Assembly: GCA_000997105.1 (NCBI GenBank)
Contig: LCEJ01000056.1
Location: forward strand, 1 to 8,865
Reading direction: 5' to 3'
Length of the DNA stretch: 8,865 bases
Origin: Candidatus Daviesbacteria bacterium GW2011_GWA2_42_7
Lineage (GTDB): Bacteria > Patescibacteriota > Microgenomatia > Daviesbacterales > UBA10151
The notes under the pieces are model-generated. The model had not been told where the DNA came from and searched no databases. It saw only the letters and a program-made list of their open reading frames with translations. Positions 1-5,668 of this stretch are shown here, piece after piece. Position numbers and translations under genes: made by a program. How positions within the stretch are numbered: position 1 is the stretch's first letter; every line of letters begins with the position of its first letter.

Positions 1-291
1 TACGATATTGACGTAACCAGGTTTGTCCTTTCCATGTTTGACGAATTAAGTATTCTCCAAAGGGTTATTGACCAGGCCCAGGGGCCGGAGCCATTGCATA
101 TTATCTTTGGTGAGGAAACTGGTTTTGAGTACCTAAAGCCTACAAGTTTTGCCTTTTTAAACTTTGATGCCGGCAGCACCAGGCAGGGGGTGATCGGTGT
201 GATTGGCCCTAACCGCCTGAACTTTCCGCTTGTTATCCCATATCTGCGGTATATAGGCAGTGTTTTATCTGAAGCCGGGAGGATTGTCTAA
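1..291 (+). CDS. hrcA: Heat-inducible transcription repressor HrcA, C-terminal part (5' truncated by window edge)
   Basis: HrcA is the dimeric repressor that binds CIRCE operators and keeps groE/dnaK-type heat-shock operons off until chaperones are titrated. Only the last 96 codons are visible; the frame is open from base 1, so the ATG at 34 is internal. The diagnostic C-terminal block GVIGVIGPNRLNFPLVIPYL (about residues 53-72 counted from that ATG) matches the family signature GxIGVIGPxRMxYxxVIPLV. The preceding stretch with IFGEETGFEYL matches the HrcA region that reads IGEEN in relatives. The stop codon TAA shares its last base with the ATG of grpE (TAATG), so the two are translationally linked. 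The order hrcA-grpE-dnaK is the classical repressed heat-shock operon. The CIRCE operator would lie upstream of the window, and none is seen inside it. Confidence 0.9.
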   Translation, partial: YDIDVTRFVLSMFDELSILQRVIDQAQGPEPLHIIFGEETGFEYLKPTSFAFLNFDAGSTRQGVIGVIGPNRLNFPLVIPYLRYIGSVLSEAGRIV

Positions 292-773
292 TGGTTAAGA
301 AAACCGATGCGAAGAAATTAGAAGAGGAACTAGTAAATCTGGAGGCTCAATTAAAAAGGGCTTTGGCAGATTACCGGAACCTGGAAAGAAGGGTACAGGA
401 TGATGTTACCCACTTCGCCCACCATTCCCGGGCGGAGCTTTTAATGAAGCTTTTGCCGGTTTTGGATTCTTTGGATACTGCAGTATCGGGTGTAAACAAT
501 GAGGAAGCTCAGTCCGGATGGTTACAGGGAGTGGCGATGGCGGTTAAGCAATTGCGCCAGGTTTTGGCAGAAGAGGGGTTAAATTTAATTGAAGTGGGAG
601 AGAACTTTGATCCGAATTTACATGAGGCGGTTGATGTTCGAGAAGGGATGGAAGGTAAGGTCTTGCAGGTTGTGCAAAATGGCTATATCCTAAATAGTAA
701 GGTTATTCGCCCTGCCAGAGTAGTGGTGGGTAAAGGAAATCCACCAAGTATGGAGGAAGAACAAGAATCATGA
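291..773 (+). CDS. grpE: Nucleotide exchange factor GrpE
   Basis: GrpE is the cytoplasmic dimeric co-chaperone that releases ADP from DnaK. At 160 aa it is slightly shorter than typical proteobacterial GrpE (about 190 aa). Residues 1-45 are a Lys/Glu-rich predicted coiled coil containing the family-like segment LADYRNLERR. The middle is helical (LLMKLLPVLDSLDTAV). The C-terminal beta domain carries the signature FDPNLHEAVDV and then GYILNSKVIRPARVVVGK. The start is supported by GGGAGG at 277-282, eight bases before the ATG, and by the 1-base overlap with the hrcA stop. The last codons overlap the next gene by ATGA. No damage is visible, in contrast to dnaK downstream. Confidence 0.93.
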   Translation: MVKKTDAKKLEEELVNLEAQLKRALADYRNLERRVQDDVTHFAHHSRAELLMKLLPVLDSLDTAVSGVNNEEAQSGWLQGVAMAVKQLRQVLAEEGLNLIEVGENFDPNLHEAVDVREGMEGKVLQVVQNGYILNSKVIRPARVVVGKGNPPSMEEEQES

Positions 774-1051
774 AAAGCGAGAGATTAATAAATATATTTA
801 AGGATGTTGGCTTAAGAACTAACGGGCTATTAGTTCGAATTGGGCGGGCTTTGCCGGATATTCCGGACTGCACTTTATATGTATATACAGGAAATGATAG
901 GCCGCCTATGGCGACTAAAACTCCTTCTTTATATAGTTTATTGCAGGGTGGCTCTTTGAGTGAAAGGGATAGTCTTCGACATGCGCGAGCATGGGAATCC
1001 TTAGGAAAAGCTCTAGTGGAGAGAGCAGAACAGGAGAGAATCAATGGCTAA
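770..1051 (+). CDS. Unrecognised 93-aa protein inside the heat-shock operon
   Basis: I do not recognise this protein. It begins MKSERLINIFKDVG, has a central segment DIPDCTLYVYTGNDRPP, and ends in a charged, predicted helical tail rich in Arg, Glu and Ala. It has no signal peptide and no obvious membrane segment. The gene is supported by its ATGA overlap with the grpE stop and by GGAGGAAGA at 752-760, about ten bases before the ATG. An opposing open frame at 703-1044 has no such support and looks like a shadow. Its place between grpE and dnaK suggests co-expression under heat-shock control. Any chaperone-related role is inference only. Confidence 0.6.
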   Translation: MKSERLINIFKDVGLRTNGLLVRIGRALPDIPDCTLYVYTGNDRPPMATKTPSLYSLLQGGSLSERDSLRHARAWESLGKALVERAEQERING

Positions 1052-1118
1052 AATTATAAGAACCTGTCTTCGGCAGAACCTTGAAATTTTTGACCGTGTT
1101 ATATTAGAAAGGAATTAA
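1044..1118 (+). CDS. Possible 24-aa leader ORF in front of dnaK
   Basis: A 24-codon frame starts at the ATG that overlaps the stop of the 93-aa gene (ATGGCTAA) and ends three bases before the dnaK ATG. It has a better Shine-Dalgarno than many genes here: AGGAGAG at 1032-1038, about five bases upstream. It begins MAKII, the commonest DnaK N-terminus, and is in the same frame as dnaK, which itself begins MSKIIG; after five residues the resemblance stops. It could be a coupling or leader peptide, a scar of a partial duplication of the dnaK start, or chance. Confidence 0.25.
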   Translation: MAKIIRTCLRQNLEIFDRVILERN

Positions 1119-1121
1119 GGT

Positions 1122-2920
1122 ATGTCAAAAATTATTGGAATAGACTTAGGAACAACTAATAGTGCAGTGGCGGTTATGGAGGCCGGCAAGCCCAAAGTTA
1201 TCCACTCTGCCGAAGGGGAAAATATTATCCCTTCTGTTGTCAACCCCATCAAAAGTATTGTGGGAAGAGTGGCTAAACGCCAGGCAGTGGTCAACCCCAA
1301 AGAGACAATCTTCTCCGTCAAACGTTTAATGGGACGCAAATTTGACGACCCGGAAGTCCAGCGTGATATTAAATGGCTCCCTTACACCATCAAGTCCGGT
1401 AAAAACGGTATGGCAGTGGTGGAGGTGGAAGGCCACGAATATACCCCACAAGAAATCTCGGCGATGATTTTGCAAAAGATTAAAGCAGATGCCGAATCTT
1501 ACTTAGGGGAAAAGGTTACAGATGCGGTAATTACTGTCCCCGCTTATTTTGATGACGCCCAAAGGCAGGCTACCAAGCAGGCAGGGGAAATTGCGGGCTT
1601 AAATGTCCAAAGGATTATCAATGAGCCGACAGCTGCCGCCTTATCATATGGTTTGGAAAAAGAACATGCCCATACAATCGCCGTTTACGACCTTGGAGGT
1701 GGAACATTTGATATTTCCATTTTGGAACTGGGCGAGGGGGTGTTTGAGGTTAAATCCACCAATGGTGATACCCACTTAGGAGGAGATGATTTTGACCAGA
1801 AGATTATTGATTTTCTAATAGAAGAGTTTAAGAAAAGTCAGGGAATAGATCTAAAAACAGACCGCCAGGCCCTGCAAAGGCTTCGTGACGGCGCTGAAAA
1901 GGCCAAGATTGAGCTTTCTTCTTCCATGGAAACCGATGTTTCCCTGCCTTTTATTACTGCCGATTCCTCCGGGCCCAAGCACTTGGAGATGAAGCTAACC
2001 AGGGCCAAACTGGAAAGCAGTCTGCAGTGCAAAAATTCTTTGGCAAGGAACCCCATAAAGGAATTAATCCTGATGAAGTGGTGGCAATTGGCGCTGCTAT
2101 CCAGGGTGGAGTTTTAGGCGGGGAAGTGAAGTCGGTCCTGCTTTTGGATGTGACTCCCCTAACCTTGGGGATTGAGACTTTGGGTGGGGTAAGAACACCT
2201 TTAATTACCAGAAATACAACTATTCCTGCTTCTAAAACAGAAGTTTTCTCTACCGCTGCCGATAACCAAACACAGGTAGAGATTAATGTTTTACAAGGTG
2301 AGCGTGAGATGGCCGCAGATAATAAAACTCTGGGGAGATTTGTTTTGGACGGGATTCCCCCGGCGCCACGCGGTGTACCACAAGTTGAGGTGACTTTTGA
2401 CATTGATGCCAACGGTATCTTGAATGTCTCGGCCAAAGATAAAGCGACCGGCAAAGAGCAAAAAATTACCATTACCGGTTCAACAGGTTTGTCCAAAGAA
2501 GATGCCGAAAAGATGGCCAAAGAAGCTGCCGCCCATGCCGATGAGGATAGGAAGAAAAAAGAGGAGATTGAGATCCACAACCAGGCAGACACTCTGGTTT
2601 ATACGGCAGAGAGAAGCTTAAAAGATGCAGGAGATAAGGTTTCCGCGGAAGTCCGGACTGATGTTGAGCAGAAACTAAGTGACCTGAAAAGTGTTATCCA
2701 AACTGCTTCAACTGAGGACTTAAAGCCTAAGATGGATGTATTATCGGAGGCTTTGCAAAAAATAGGCCAGGCTATGTATTCCCAGGGTGAAACAGCTCCT
2801 CAAGGGGAACCGGAAATCAAGCCTGAGGAAGAGATTGGCCCGGAAGAAAAAGACGGCCAGGCAAAAAGTGAAGCGGTAGAAGGGGAAGTGGTGGAGGAGG
2901 ATAAAAATGGCGGAAAATAG
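1122..2920 (+). pseudogene. dnaK: Molecular chaperone DnaK (Hsp70), internally deleted and frameshifted
   Basis: Hsp70 binds unfolded peptides in an ATP-dependent cycle with DnaJ and GrpE. The first part (1122 to about 2020) encodes the nucleotide-binding domain: GIDLGTTNS at residues 6-14, INEPTAAALSYGL near 166-178, and the phosphate loop DLGGGTFD at 190-197. It reads well up to TRAKLES. The second part, in another frame from about 2027, resumes at VQKFFGKEPHKGINPDEVVAIGAA. It continues through the linker LLLDVTPLTLGIET, the beta substrate-binding domain and the helical lid to an acidic tail. About 45 residues normally lying between these points are absent, including the adenosine-binding motif VxLVGGxTRxP, and the join also changes frame. 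The first frame would give a 331-aa product ending in unrelated residues. AAAGGAAT at 1108-1115 serves as ribosome binding site. Either a true deletion or a misassembly explains this; a simple sequencing indel does not. Confidence 0.9.
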
Positions 2921-3272
2921 GGAACTGAATGATGCGTGGGACAATTGGGAAAAGATGGATGATACAGGTTATGGCCGTGAAGGGAGCAATAAACCCAAAG
3001 CCACCCAGAAAGTGCAGGAAGCCTATAGAAAACTCTACTCAGGAGAATCTCCTGTTGCAGAACCGTTACCGGAAGTACAACCATCACTTATACCTATGAC
3101 TGGGGCTGAGCAAAGGGAAGCTGCGAGAAAATCTATGGAAGATAGATTGCAGCCGAATGGCCGTTACATAAGGCCAAGAAGAATTTTCGTGCGGTCTCAC
3201 CCGTCCGATTTCTCTGCGGGGATGAGGGGGATTAATAGAGAGGGGTTACGGAGAGCAAGATCGAAACAGTGA
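2907..3272 (+). CDS. Unrecognised 121-aa hydrophilic protein, last gene of the heat-shock operon
   Basis: I do not recognise this protein. The N-terminal third is acidic and Asn/Trp-rich (ELNDAWDNWEKMDD). A predicted helix KATQKVQEAYRKLYSG follows, then a Pro-rich linker, then a strongly basic C-terminus (RYIRPRRIFVRSHP, and RRARSKQ at the end), which may bind nucleic acid or be disordered. It has no signal peptide or membrane segment. The start is well supported: GGAGGAGG at 2893-2900, six bases before the ATG, inside the dnaK 3' end. The ORF overlaps dnaK by 14 bases. A terminator follows 31 bases after the stop, so it closes the transcription unit. Confidence 0.65.
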   Translation: MAENRELNDAWDNWEKMDDTGYGREGSNKPKATQKVQEAYRKLYSGESPVAEPLPEVQPSLIPMTGAEQREAARKSMEDRLQPNGRYIRPRRIFVRSHPSDFSAGMRGINREGLRRARSKQ

Positions 3273-3302
3273 AACAGAGATGTTTGGCAAAGGACATTTC
3301 TG

Positions 3303-3330
3303 GCCTCGGGAGACCGAGGCTTTTTAATTT
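3303..3330 (+). terminator. Rho-independent terminator of the hrcA-grpE-dnaK operon
   Basis: A perfect 7-bp stem GCCTCGG (3303-3309) / CCGAGGC (3314-3320) with a GAGA tetraloop of the stable GNRA type is followed directly by TTTTTAATTT. It lies 31 bases after the stop of the 121-aa gene and separates the operon from dnaJ. Confidence 0.88.
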
Positions 3331-3414
3331 AGTTACGAGCTCATTGTTGGTAGTTCATAGACAAGAGAACATGTATACTATGAACCGTAAACCAATGACT
3401 ATAAACTAACTATG
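3331..3414. repeat. Heptad inverted-repeat element upstream of dnaJ (copy H1)
   Basis: The left arm consists of 7-base units starting at 3331, 3338, 3345 and 3352, two of which begin AGTT (3331 and 3352). The right arm consists of units starting at 3380, 3387, 3394, 3401 and 3408, mostly of the form NNNAACC or NNNAACT. The arms are inverted: GTTCATAG (3353-3360) pairs perfectly with CTATGAAC (3378-3385), and TCATTG (3341-3346) is matched by CAATGA (3393-3398). The spacer is 3361-3377. The right arm ends in the ATG at 3412. A TATACT hexamer at 3374-3379 could act as a -10 box for dnaJ, but no good -35 is seen. Confidence 0.6.
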
Positions 3415-3471
3415 GCTACAAAAAGAGATTTAGATCGAAGATCGCAAGATTTTTTACGAATATATGAGTAA
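3412..3471 (+). other. Vestigial DnaJ-like start or 19-codon mini-ORF overlapping dnaJ
   Basis: An ATG directly after the heptad element opens a 19-codon frame starting MATKRD, which is the usual opening of many DnaJ proteins (MATKRDYYEVLG). It then diverges and stops at 3469-3471, eight bases inside dnaJ, in a different frame. It could be a scar of an older dnaJ start, a coupling ORF (dnaJ itself has no clear ribosome binding site), or chance. Confidence 0.3.
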
Positions 3472-4387
3472 AAAAGATTATTACGAAATACTGGGAGTAA
3501 ATAAGACCGCTTCCGATGCGGAGATTAAATCTGCATACCGTAAGCTCGCCCGTCAGCACCACCCGGATATAGATAAAACTGCCGGAGCGACTGAGAGATT
3601 CAAAGAAATTGGGGAGTCTTATCAAGTTTTATCTGACCCTCAAAAGAAAAAGGCTTATGACCAGTTTGGGCATTCGGCATTTGAGCCTGGAGCGGGATCT
3701 GGAGCCGGAGCAGGTGGGCCATTTGGTGGTTTTAGGTCTTACAGCTACACCACCGGCGGCAAAGGCCCCAATGTTGAATTTGATTTTGGCGGTTTTTCCG
3801 ATCCCTTTGACCTTTTTGAGCAGATTTTTGGTGGTATGGGTGGCGGGAGCCCCTTCGGCGGTGCTCAGGGCGGGCCTTTTGGAAATTACCAAAGGACTCC
3901 AACCTACCAGATGGAGGTTAGTTTTGAGGAGGCGGTACATGGGACAACAAAAGAGGTCCAGTTACAGGATGCCCAAGGTAGGTCTAAGAGGATGGCCATA
4001 AAAGTCCCACCGGGAGTAGATAACGGCACCAGGATCCGCTTTGAGGGGGTGGATATTGTCTTCCGGGTTAGGCGCCATCCTGAATTCCACAGGGAGGGAG
4101 CAGATATCTTTTCTGAGGTAACTTTGTCTATTTCCCAACTGGTTTTGGGTGAAATTGCGGAGATAAAAACCGTTTGGGGTAAGGTCAACCTGAAAGTTCC
4201 GGCAGGGGCTGAACCGGGAGCGCTGATCAGGATTAAAAATCAAGGTATGTCCAATCTTCGTGGATCTGGTAAAGGTGATCATTATGTGCGTGTTAAAGTT
4301 GAGATACCCAAAAAATTATCTGCTGAAGAAAAAGAGCTTTATGAAAAATTAGCCTCCTTAAAATCCAAGAAAAAAAGCTGGTTTTAG
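3464..4387 (+). CDS. dnaJ: DnaJ/CbpA-type co-chaperone (class B, no zinc finger)
   Basis: The J domain stimulates DnaK ATPase and the C-terminal domains deliver clients. Residues 3-70 form a J domain (KDYYEILGVNKTASDAEIKSAY) with the catalytic HPD triad at 33-35. A long Gly/Phe-rich region runs from about 70 to 150. Two beta-sandwich C-terminal domains follow (YQMEVSFEEAVHGTTKEVQL, then LKVPAGAEPGALIRIKNQGMSNLRGSGKGDHYVRVKV). No cysteine is present, so the CxxCxGxG zinc centres of class A DnaJ are absent, as in CbpA. The loop between RIRFEG and DIVFRV (near 4042-4059) is about 14 residues shorter than usual; this may be natural or another small in-frame loss. No Shine-Dalgarno is visible before the ATG. 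The stop interlocks with that of the convergent ORF at 4384-4635. Confidence 0.9.
   Translation: MSKKDYYEILGVNKTASDAEIKSAYRKLARQHHPDIDKTAGATERFKEIGESYQVLSDPQKKKAYDQFGHSAFEPGAGSGAGAGGPFGGFRSYSYTTGGKGPNVEFDFGGFSDPFDLFEQIFGGMGGGSPFGGAQGGPFGNYQRTPTYQMEVSFEEAVHGTTKEVQLQDAQGRSKRMAIKVPPGVDNGTRIRFEGVDIVFRVRRHPEFHREGADIFSEVTLSISQLVLGEIAEIKTVWGKVNLKVPAGAEPGALIRIKNQGMSNLRGSGKGDHYVRVKVEIPKKLSAEEKELYEKLASLKSKKKSWF
4358..4386 (+). repeat. Direct repeat, copy A: 3' end of dnaJ
   Basis: The 29-base end of dnaJ, starting TTAAAATCCAAG and followed by a 7-A run, GC and TGGTTTTA, recurs almost identically at 4717-4744. The two copies bracket about 330 bases that contain a minus-strand ORF and a palindromic repeat. 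Confidence 0.75.
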
Positions 4388-4635
4388 CGGATTTTTTCTA
4401 TTCCGGGCGATTCTTGCTCAGGGCGAAGTCCAAGTTCCCATTCGATATTTCTCTCTCTTAAAAGCTTAGACATATCTTCACTCAAATTGTGCCCCTCTAC
4501 TTGTCGGATATCATCTTTTTCTGGAAAGGGTATTCCATTGGGAATAATGCCTGCAACAGTGGTGGGGTCTTGGAGGGTTTTGCCGGTTTCCGGATCAAGT
4601 TTAGCAAACTTAATTGTGTCTAGGCCCCGATACAT
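4384..4635 (-). CDS. Unrecognised 83-aa protein convergent with dnaJ
   Basis: I do not recognise this protein. It is acidic and soluble-looking, with Pro- and Gly-containing segments (KLDPETGKTLQDPTTV, GIIPNGIPFPEKDD) and a helical C-terminal part (LSEDMSKLLRERN). It has no signal peptide or membrane segment. Amino-acid use looks protein-like and no better frame exists on the other strand here. Against it, no convincing Shine-Dalgarno precedes the ATG at 4633-4635. Its stop overlaps the dnaJ stop by four bases tail to tail. It lies wholly between the two copies of the dnaJ tail repeat, so it may have arrived with that segment. It may be a real small gene or an accidental frame. Confidence 0.4.
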   Translation of the reverse strand: MYRGLDTIKFAKLDPETGKTLQDPTTVAGIIPNGIPFPEKDDIRQVEGHNLSEDMSKLLRERNIEWELGLRPEQESPGIEKIR

Positions 4636-4658
4636 CCAGAACGGTTTATGATTAAAAC

Positions 4659-4677
4659 TCGCACATCGGAGGTGCGA
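4659..4677. repeat. REP-like palindrome, copy 1
   Basis: The 19-base sequence TCGCACATCGGAGGTGCGA forms a 6-bp stem (TCGCAC/GTGCGA) with loop ATCGGAG. It is identical to the copies at 5646 and 6388, all in the same orientation. This copy is about 1 kb from the transposase, just upstream (on the minus strand) of the 83-aa ORF. Confidence 0.85.
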
Positions 4678-4716
4678 TATTTTAGACCCTATTAAAAACT
4701 ATCGAGGCTAAAAAGG

Positions 4717-4744
4717 TTAAAATCCAAGAAAAAAAATGGTTTTA
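4717..4744 (+). repeat. Direct repeat, copy B: decayed copy of the dnaJ 3' tail
   Basis: This 28-base stretch matches the end of dnaJ except that the A-run has 8 A and the GC is missing, a net one-base loss that puts TGGTTTTAA out of frame. The bases from 4696 in the LKSK frame would read KLSRLKRLKSKK, resembling the dnaJ ending KLASLKSKK. This suggests a remnant of a second dnaJ-like C-terminus rather than a chance match. Confidence 0.7.
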
Positions 4745-4746
4745 AA

Positions 4747-4814
4747 ATCTGGATTATTGTTACCCCATCGATCTGTTGACAGAAAGATTCCTGTAATCTT
4801 ATAATAATCCAGAT
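4747..4814. repeat. Perfect 12-bp inverted repeat around the promoter of the 246-aa gene
   Basis: ATCTGGATTATT (4747-4758) and its exact reverse complement AATAATCCAGAT (4803-4814) are separated by 44 bases. The right arm covers the end of the -10 box, the expected start point and the first two bases of the start codon. The left arm lies just upstream of the -35 box. This is the geometry expected of an operator pair for a DNA-binding regulator, although it may also be an RNA/DNA structural element. Confidence 0.55.
4776..4805 (+). promoter_or_regulatory. Near-consensus sigma-70-type promoter of the 246-aa gene
   Basis: A perfect TTGACA (4776-4781) and a perfect TATAAT (4800-4805) are separated by 18 bases. 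Transcription would start at about 4811-4813, at or next to the ATG at 4813. The mRNA would therefore be leaderless. Confidence 0.8.
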
Positions 4815-5553
4815 GGACAAAGATGTATTACATCCTTCAATAACCGATGGTGAACCCAAGCCTTCTTCTGACGTTGCAAAGGAGCTCCAGGAAAAATATC
4901 CGAAGTTATATCAAGAATTTAGTAACCGGGTCGATAGATTTGTGGGGATACTTGATGATTTTGAACGCACATTTGATGAGAAATATTATCCTAGCACGAC
5001 TCGAATAGTCCCCCTAGAAGGTCGTAAGGATGTTTTTAAAAAAATTGCAGGTGGTTTCAAGGATTTCATTATACAAACAAGATTGCCAGAGATTCGCCGT
5101 GCTGAAGCACAAAAATATGATTCAGATTCAGCGAGAATGTCTCGTATTGCGATTGCTATGGGAGCATATAGAAATTCTGCTCTTGGAATGGGTTCTCAGG
5201 CGGATTACACTCCGGATGTGGTCTCTGATTTATCTGATGAACTTCTTCGGGAGGTTACAGGCCCATATCCCACGTCTTATTATTTAAGAGAATTATACAA
5301 TGCAGGGGGAGAATATCCTCCTAAATGGGGAGCAAGGTATACTGAACTTCCAGAGGATACCAGAGCGATTAAGGCGGTCGGGTTACTCCTAATAGCGCGT
5401 CTTGATCCGTCTGTTTCTGCCGCGGTACATGGTTTAGCCCAAGATGAATTAGTTACCGCTGGGAGAGTTACCACAATCGATGGTGGCCCGGCTGATACGG
5501 CACAAAGAATATTAACTAGTGCAGGAGCGCAACCATACACACGCACGGGTTGA
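4813..5553 (+). CDS. Unrecognised 246-aa soluble protein with a leaderless start
   Basis: I do not recognise this protein. The N-terminal part is helical and charged (DVAKELQEKYPKLYQEFSNR, then DDFERTFDEKYYPS). The middle carries KDVFKKIAGGFKDFIIQTRLPEIRRAE and a small-residue helix RIAIAMGAYRNSALGMGS. The C-terminal half has an AVGLLLIARLDPSVSAAVHGL stretch, too polar at its ends for a clear membrane helix, and ends in GAQPYTRTG. No signal peptide is seen. The start at 4813 is chosen because it sits at the predicted transcription start, has no room for a ribosome binding site, and has no in-frame ATG near it downstream. The gene stands alone between mobile-type repeats and has its own strong promoter with a flanking inverted repeat, so it is probably a separately regulated accessory gene. 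Confidence 0.65.
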   Translation: MDKDVLHPSITDGEPKPSSDVAKELQEKYPKLYQEFSNRVDRFVGILDDFERTFDEKYYPSTTRIVPLEGRKDVFKKIAGGFKDFIIQTRLPEIRRAEAQKYDSDSARMSRIAIAMGAYRNSALGMGSQADYTPDVVSDLSDELLREVTGPYPTSYYLRELYNAGGEYPPKWGARYTELPEDTRAIKAVGLLLIARLDPSVSAAVHGLAQDELVTAGRVTTIDGGPADTAQRILTSAGAQPYTRTG

Positions 5554-5595
5554 GATAAAAAAGATTTTTCATCTGATACGAATAGTTCATATTTT

Positions 5596-5612
5596 CCAAT
5601 TCCCAATTGCCT
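5596..5612. repeat. Short heptad run after the 246-aa gene
   Basis: CCAATTC (5596) and CCAATTG (5603) are followed by CC, giving just over two period-7 units with no clear inverted partner. It may be a minimal relative of the larger heptad elements. The 113-base gap 5554-5667 otherwise holds only the palindrome at its end. Confidence 0.25.
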
Positions 5613-5641
5613 TCATAATTCCAAAGGTCGAATGTTGTAAT

Positions 5642-5668
5642 AAACTCGCACATCGGAGGTGCGAGTTT
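5642..5668. repeat. REP-like palindrome, copy 2, likely bidirectional terminator
   Basis: The 19-base core (5646-5664) is extended here to a perfect 10-bp stem, AAACTCGCAC (5642-5651) / GTGCGAGTTT (5659-5668), with loop ATCGGAG. The stem is followed by TTTT on the + strand. It lies between the stops of the 246-aa gene and the minus-strand transposase and overlaps the transposase TAA, so it can plausibly end both transcripts. Confidence 0.75.

Noticed and set aside
980..993. Small perfect hairpin CATGC-GCGA-GCATG
   Set aside because: It lies inside the coding region of the 93-aa gene, has only a 5-bp stem and no T run, so chance is enough.
703..1044. 113-codon open frame on the minus strand
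   Set aside because: It lies opposite grpE and the 93-aa gene, has no ribosome binding site, and its hydrophobic, Leu/Pro/Ser-rich composition is typical of an antisense shadow.
2020..2030. Programmed ribosomal frameshift joining the two dnaK parts
   Set aside because: No slippery heptamer with downstream structure is evident, and about 45 conserved residues are missing, which a frameshift cannot restore.
1954..2592. 212-codon minus-strand frame opposite dnaK
   Set aside because: Its Ser/Leu/Ala-rich translation is the usual antisense of a highly conserved dnaK coding strand.
1..3463. CIRCE operator (TTAGCACTC-N9-GAGTGCTAA)
   Set aside because: I looked for both half sites and found none in the window; it would be expected upstream of hrcA.
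4374..4400. Terminator directly after dnaJ
   Set aside because: Only a 3-bp GCT/AGC stem with A and T flanks is present, and it lies within overlapping coding ends; too weak to call.
5280..5606. 108-codon minus-strand frame
   Set aside because: It is antisense to the 246-aa gene, which has a strong promoter at its start; no independent support.
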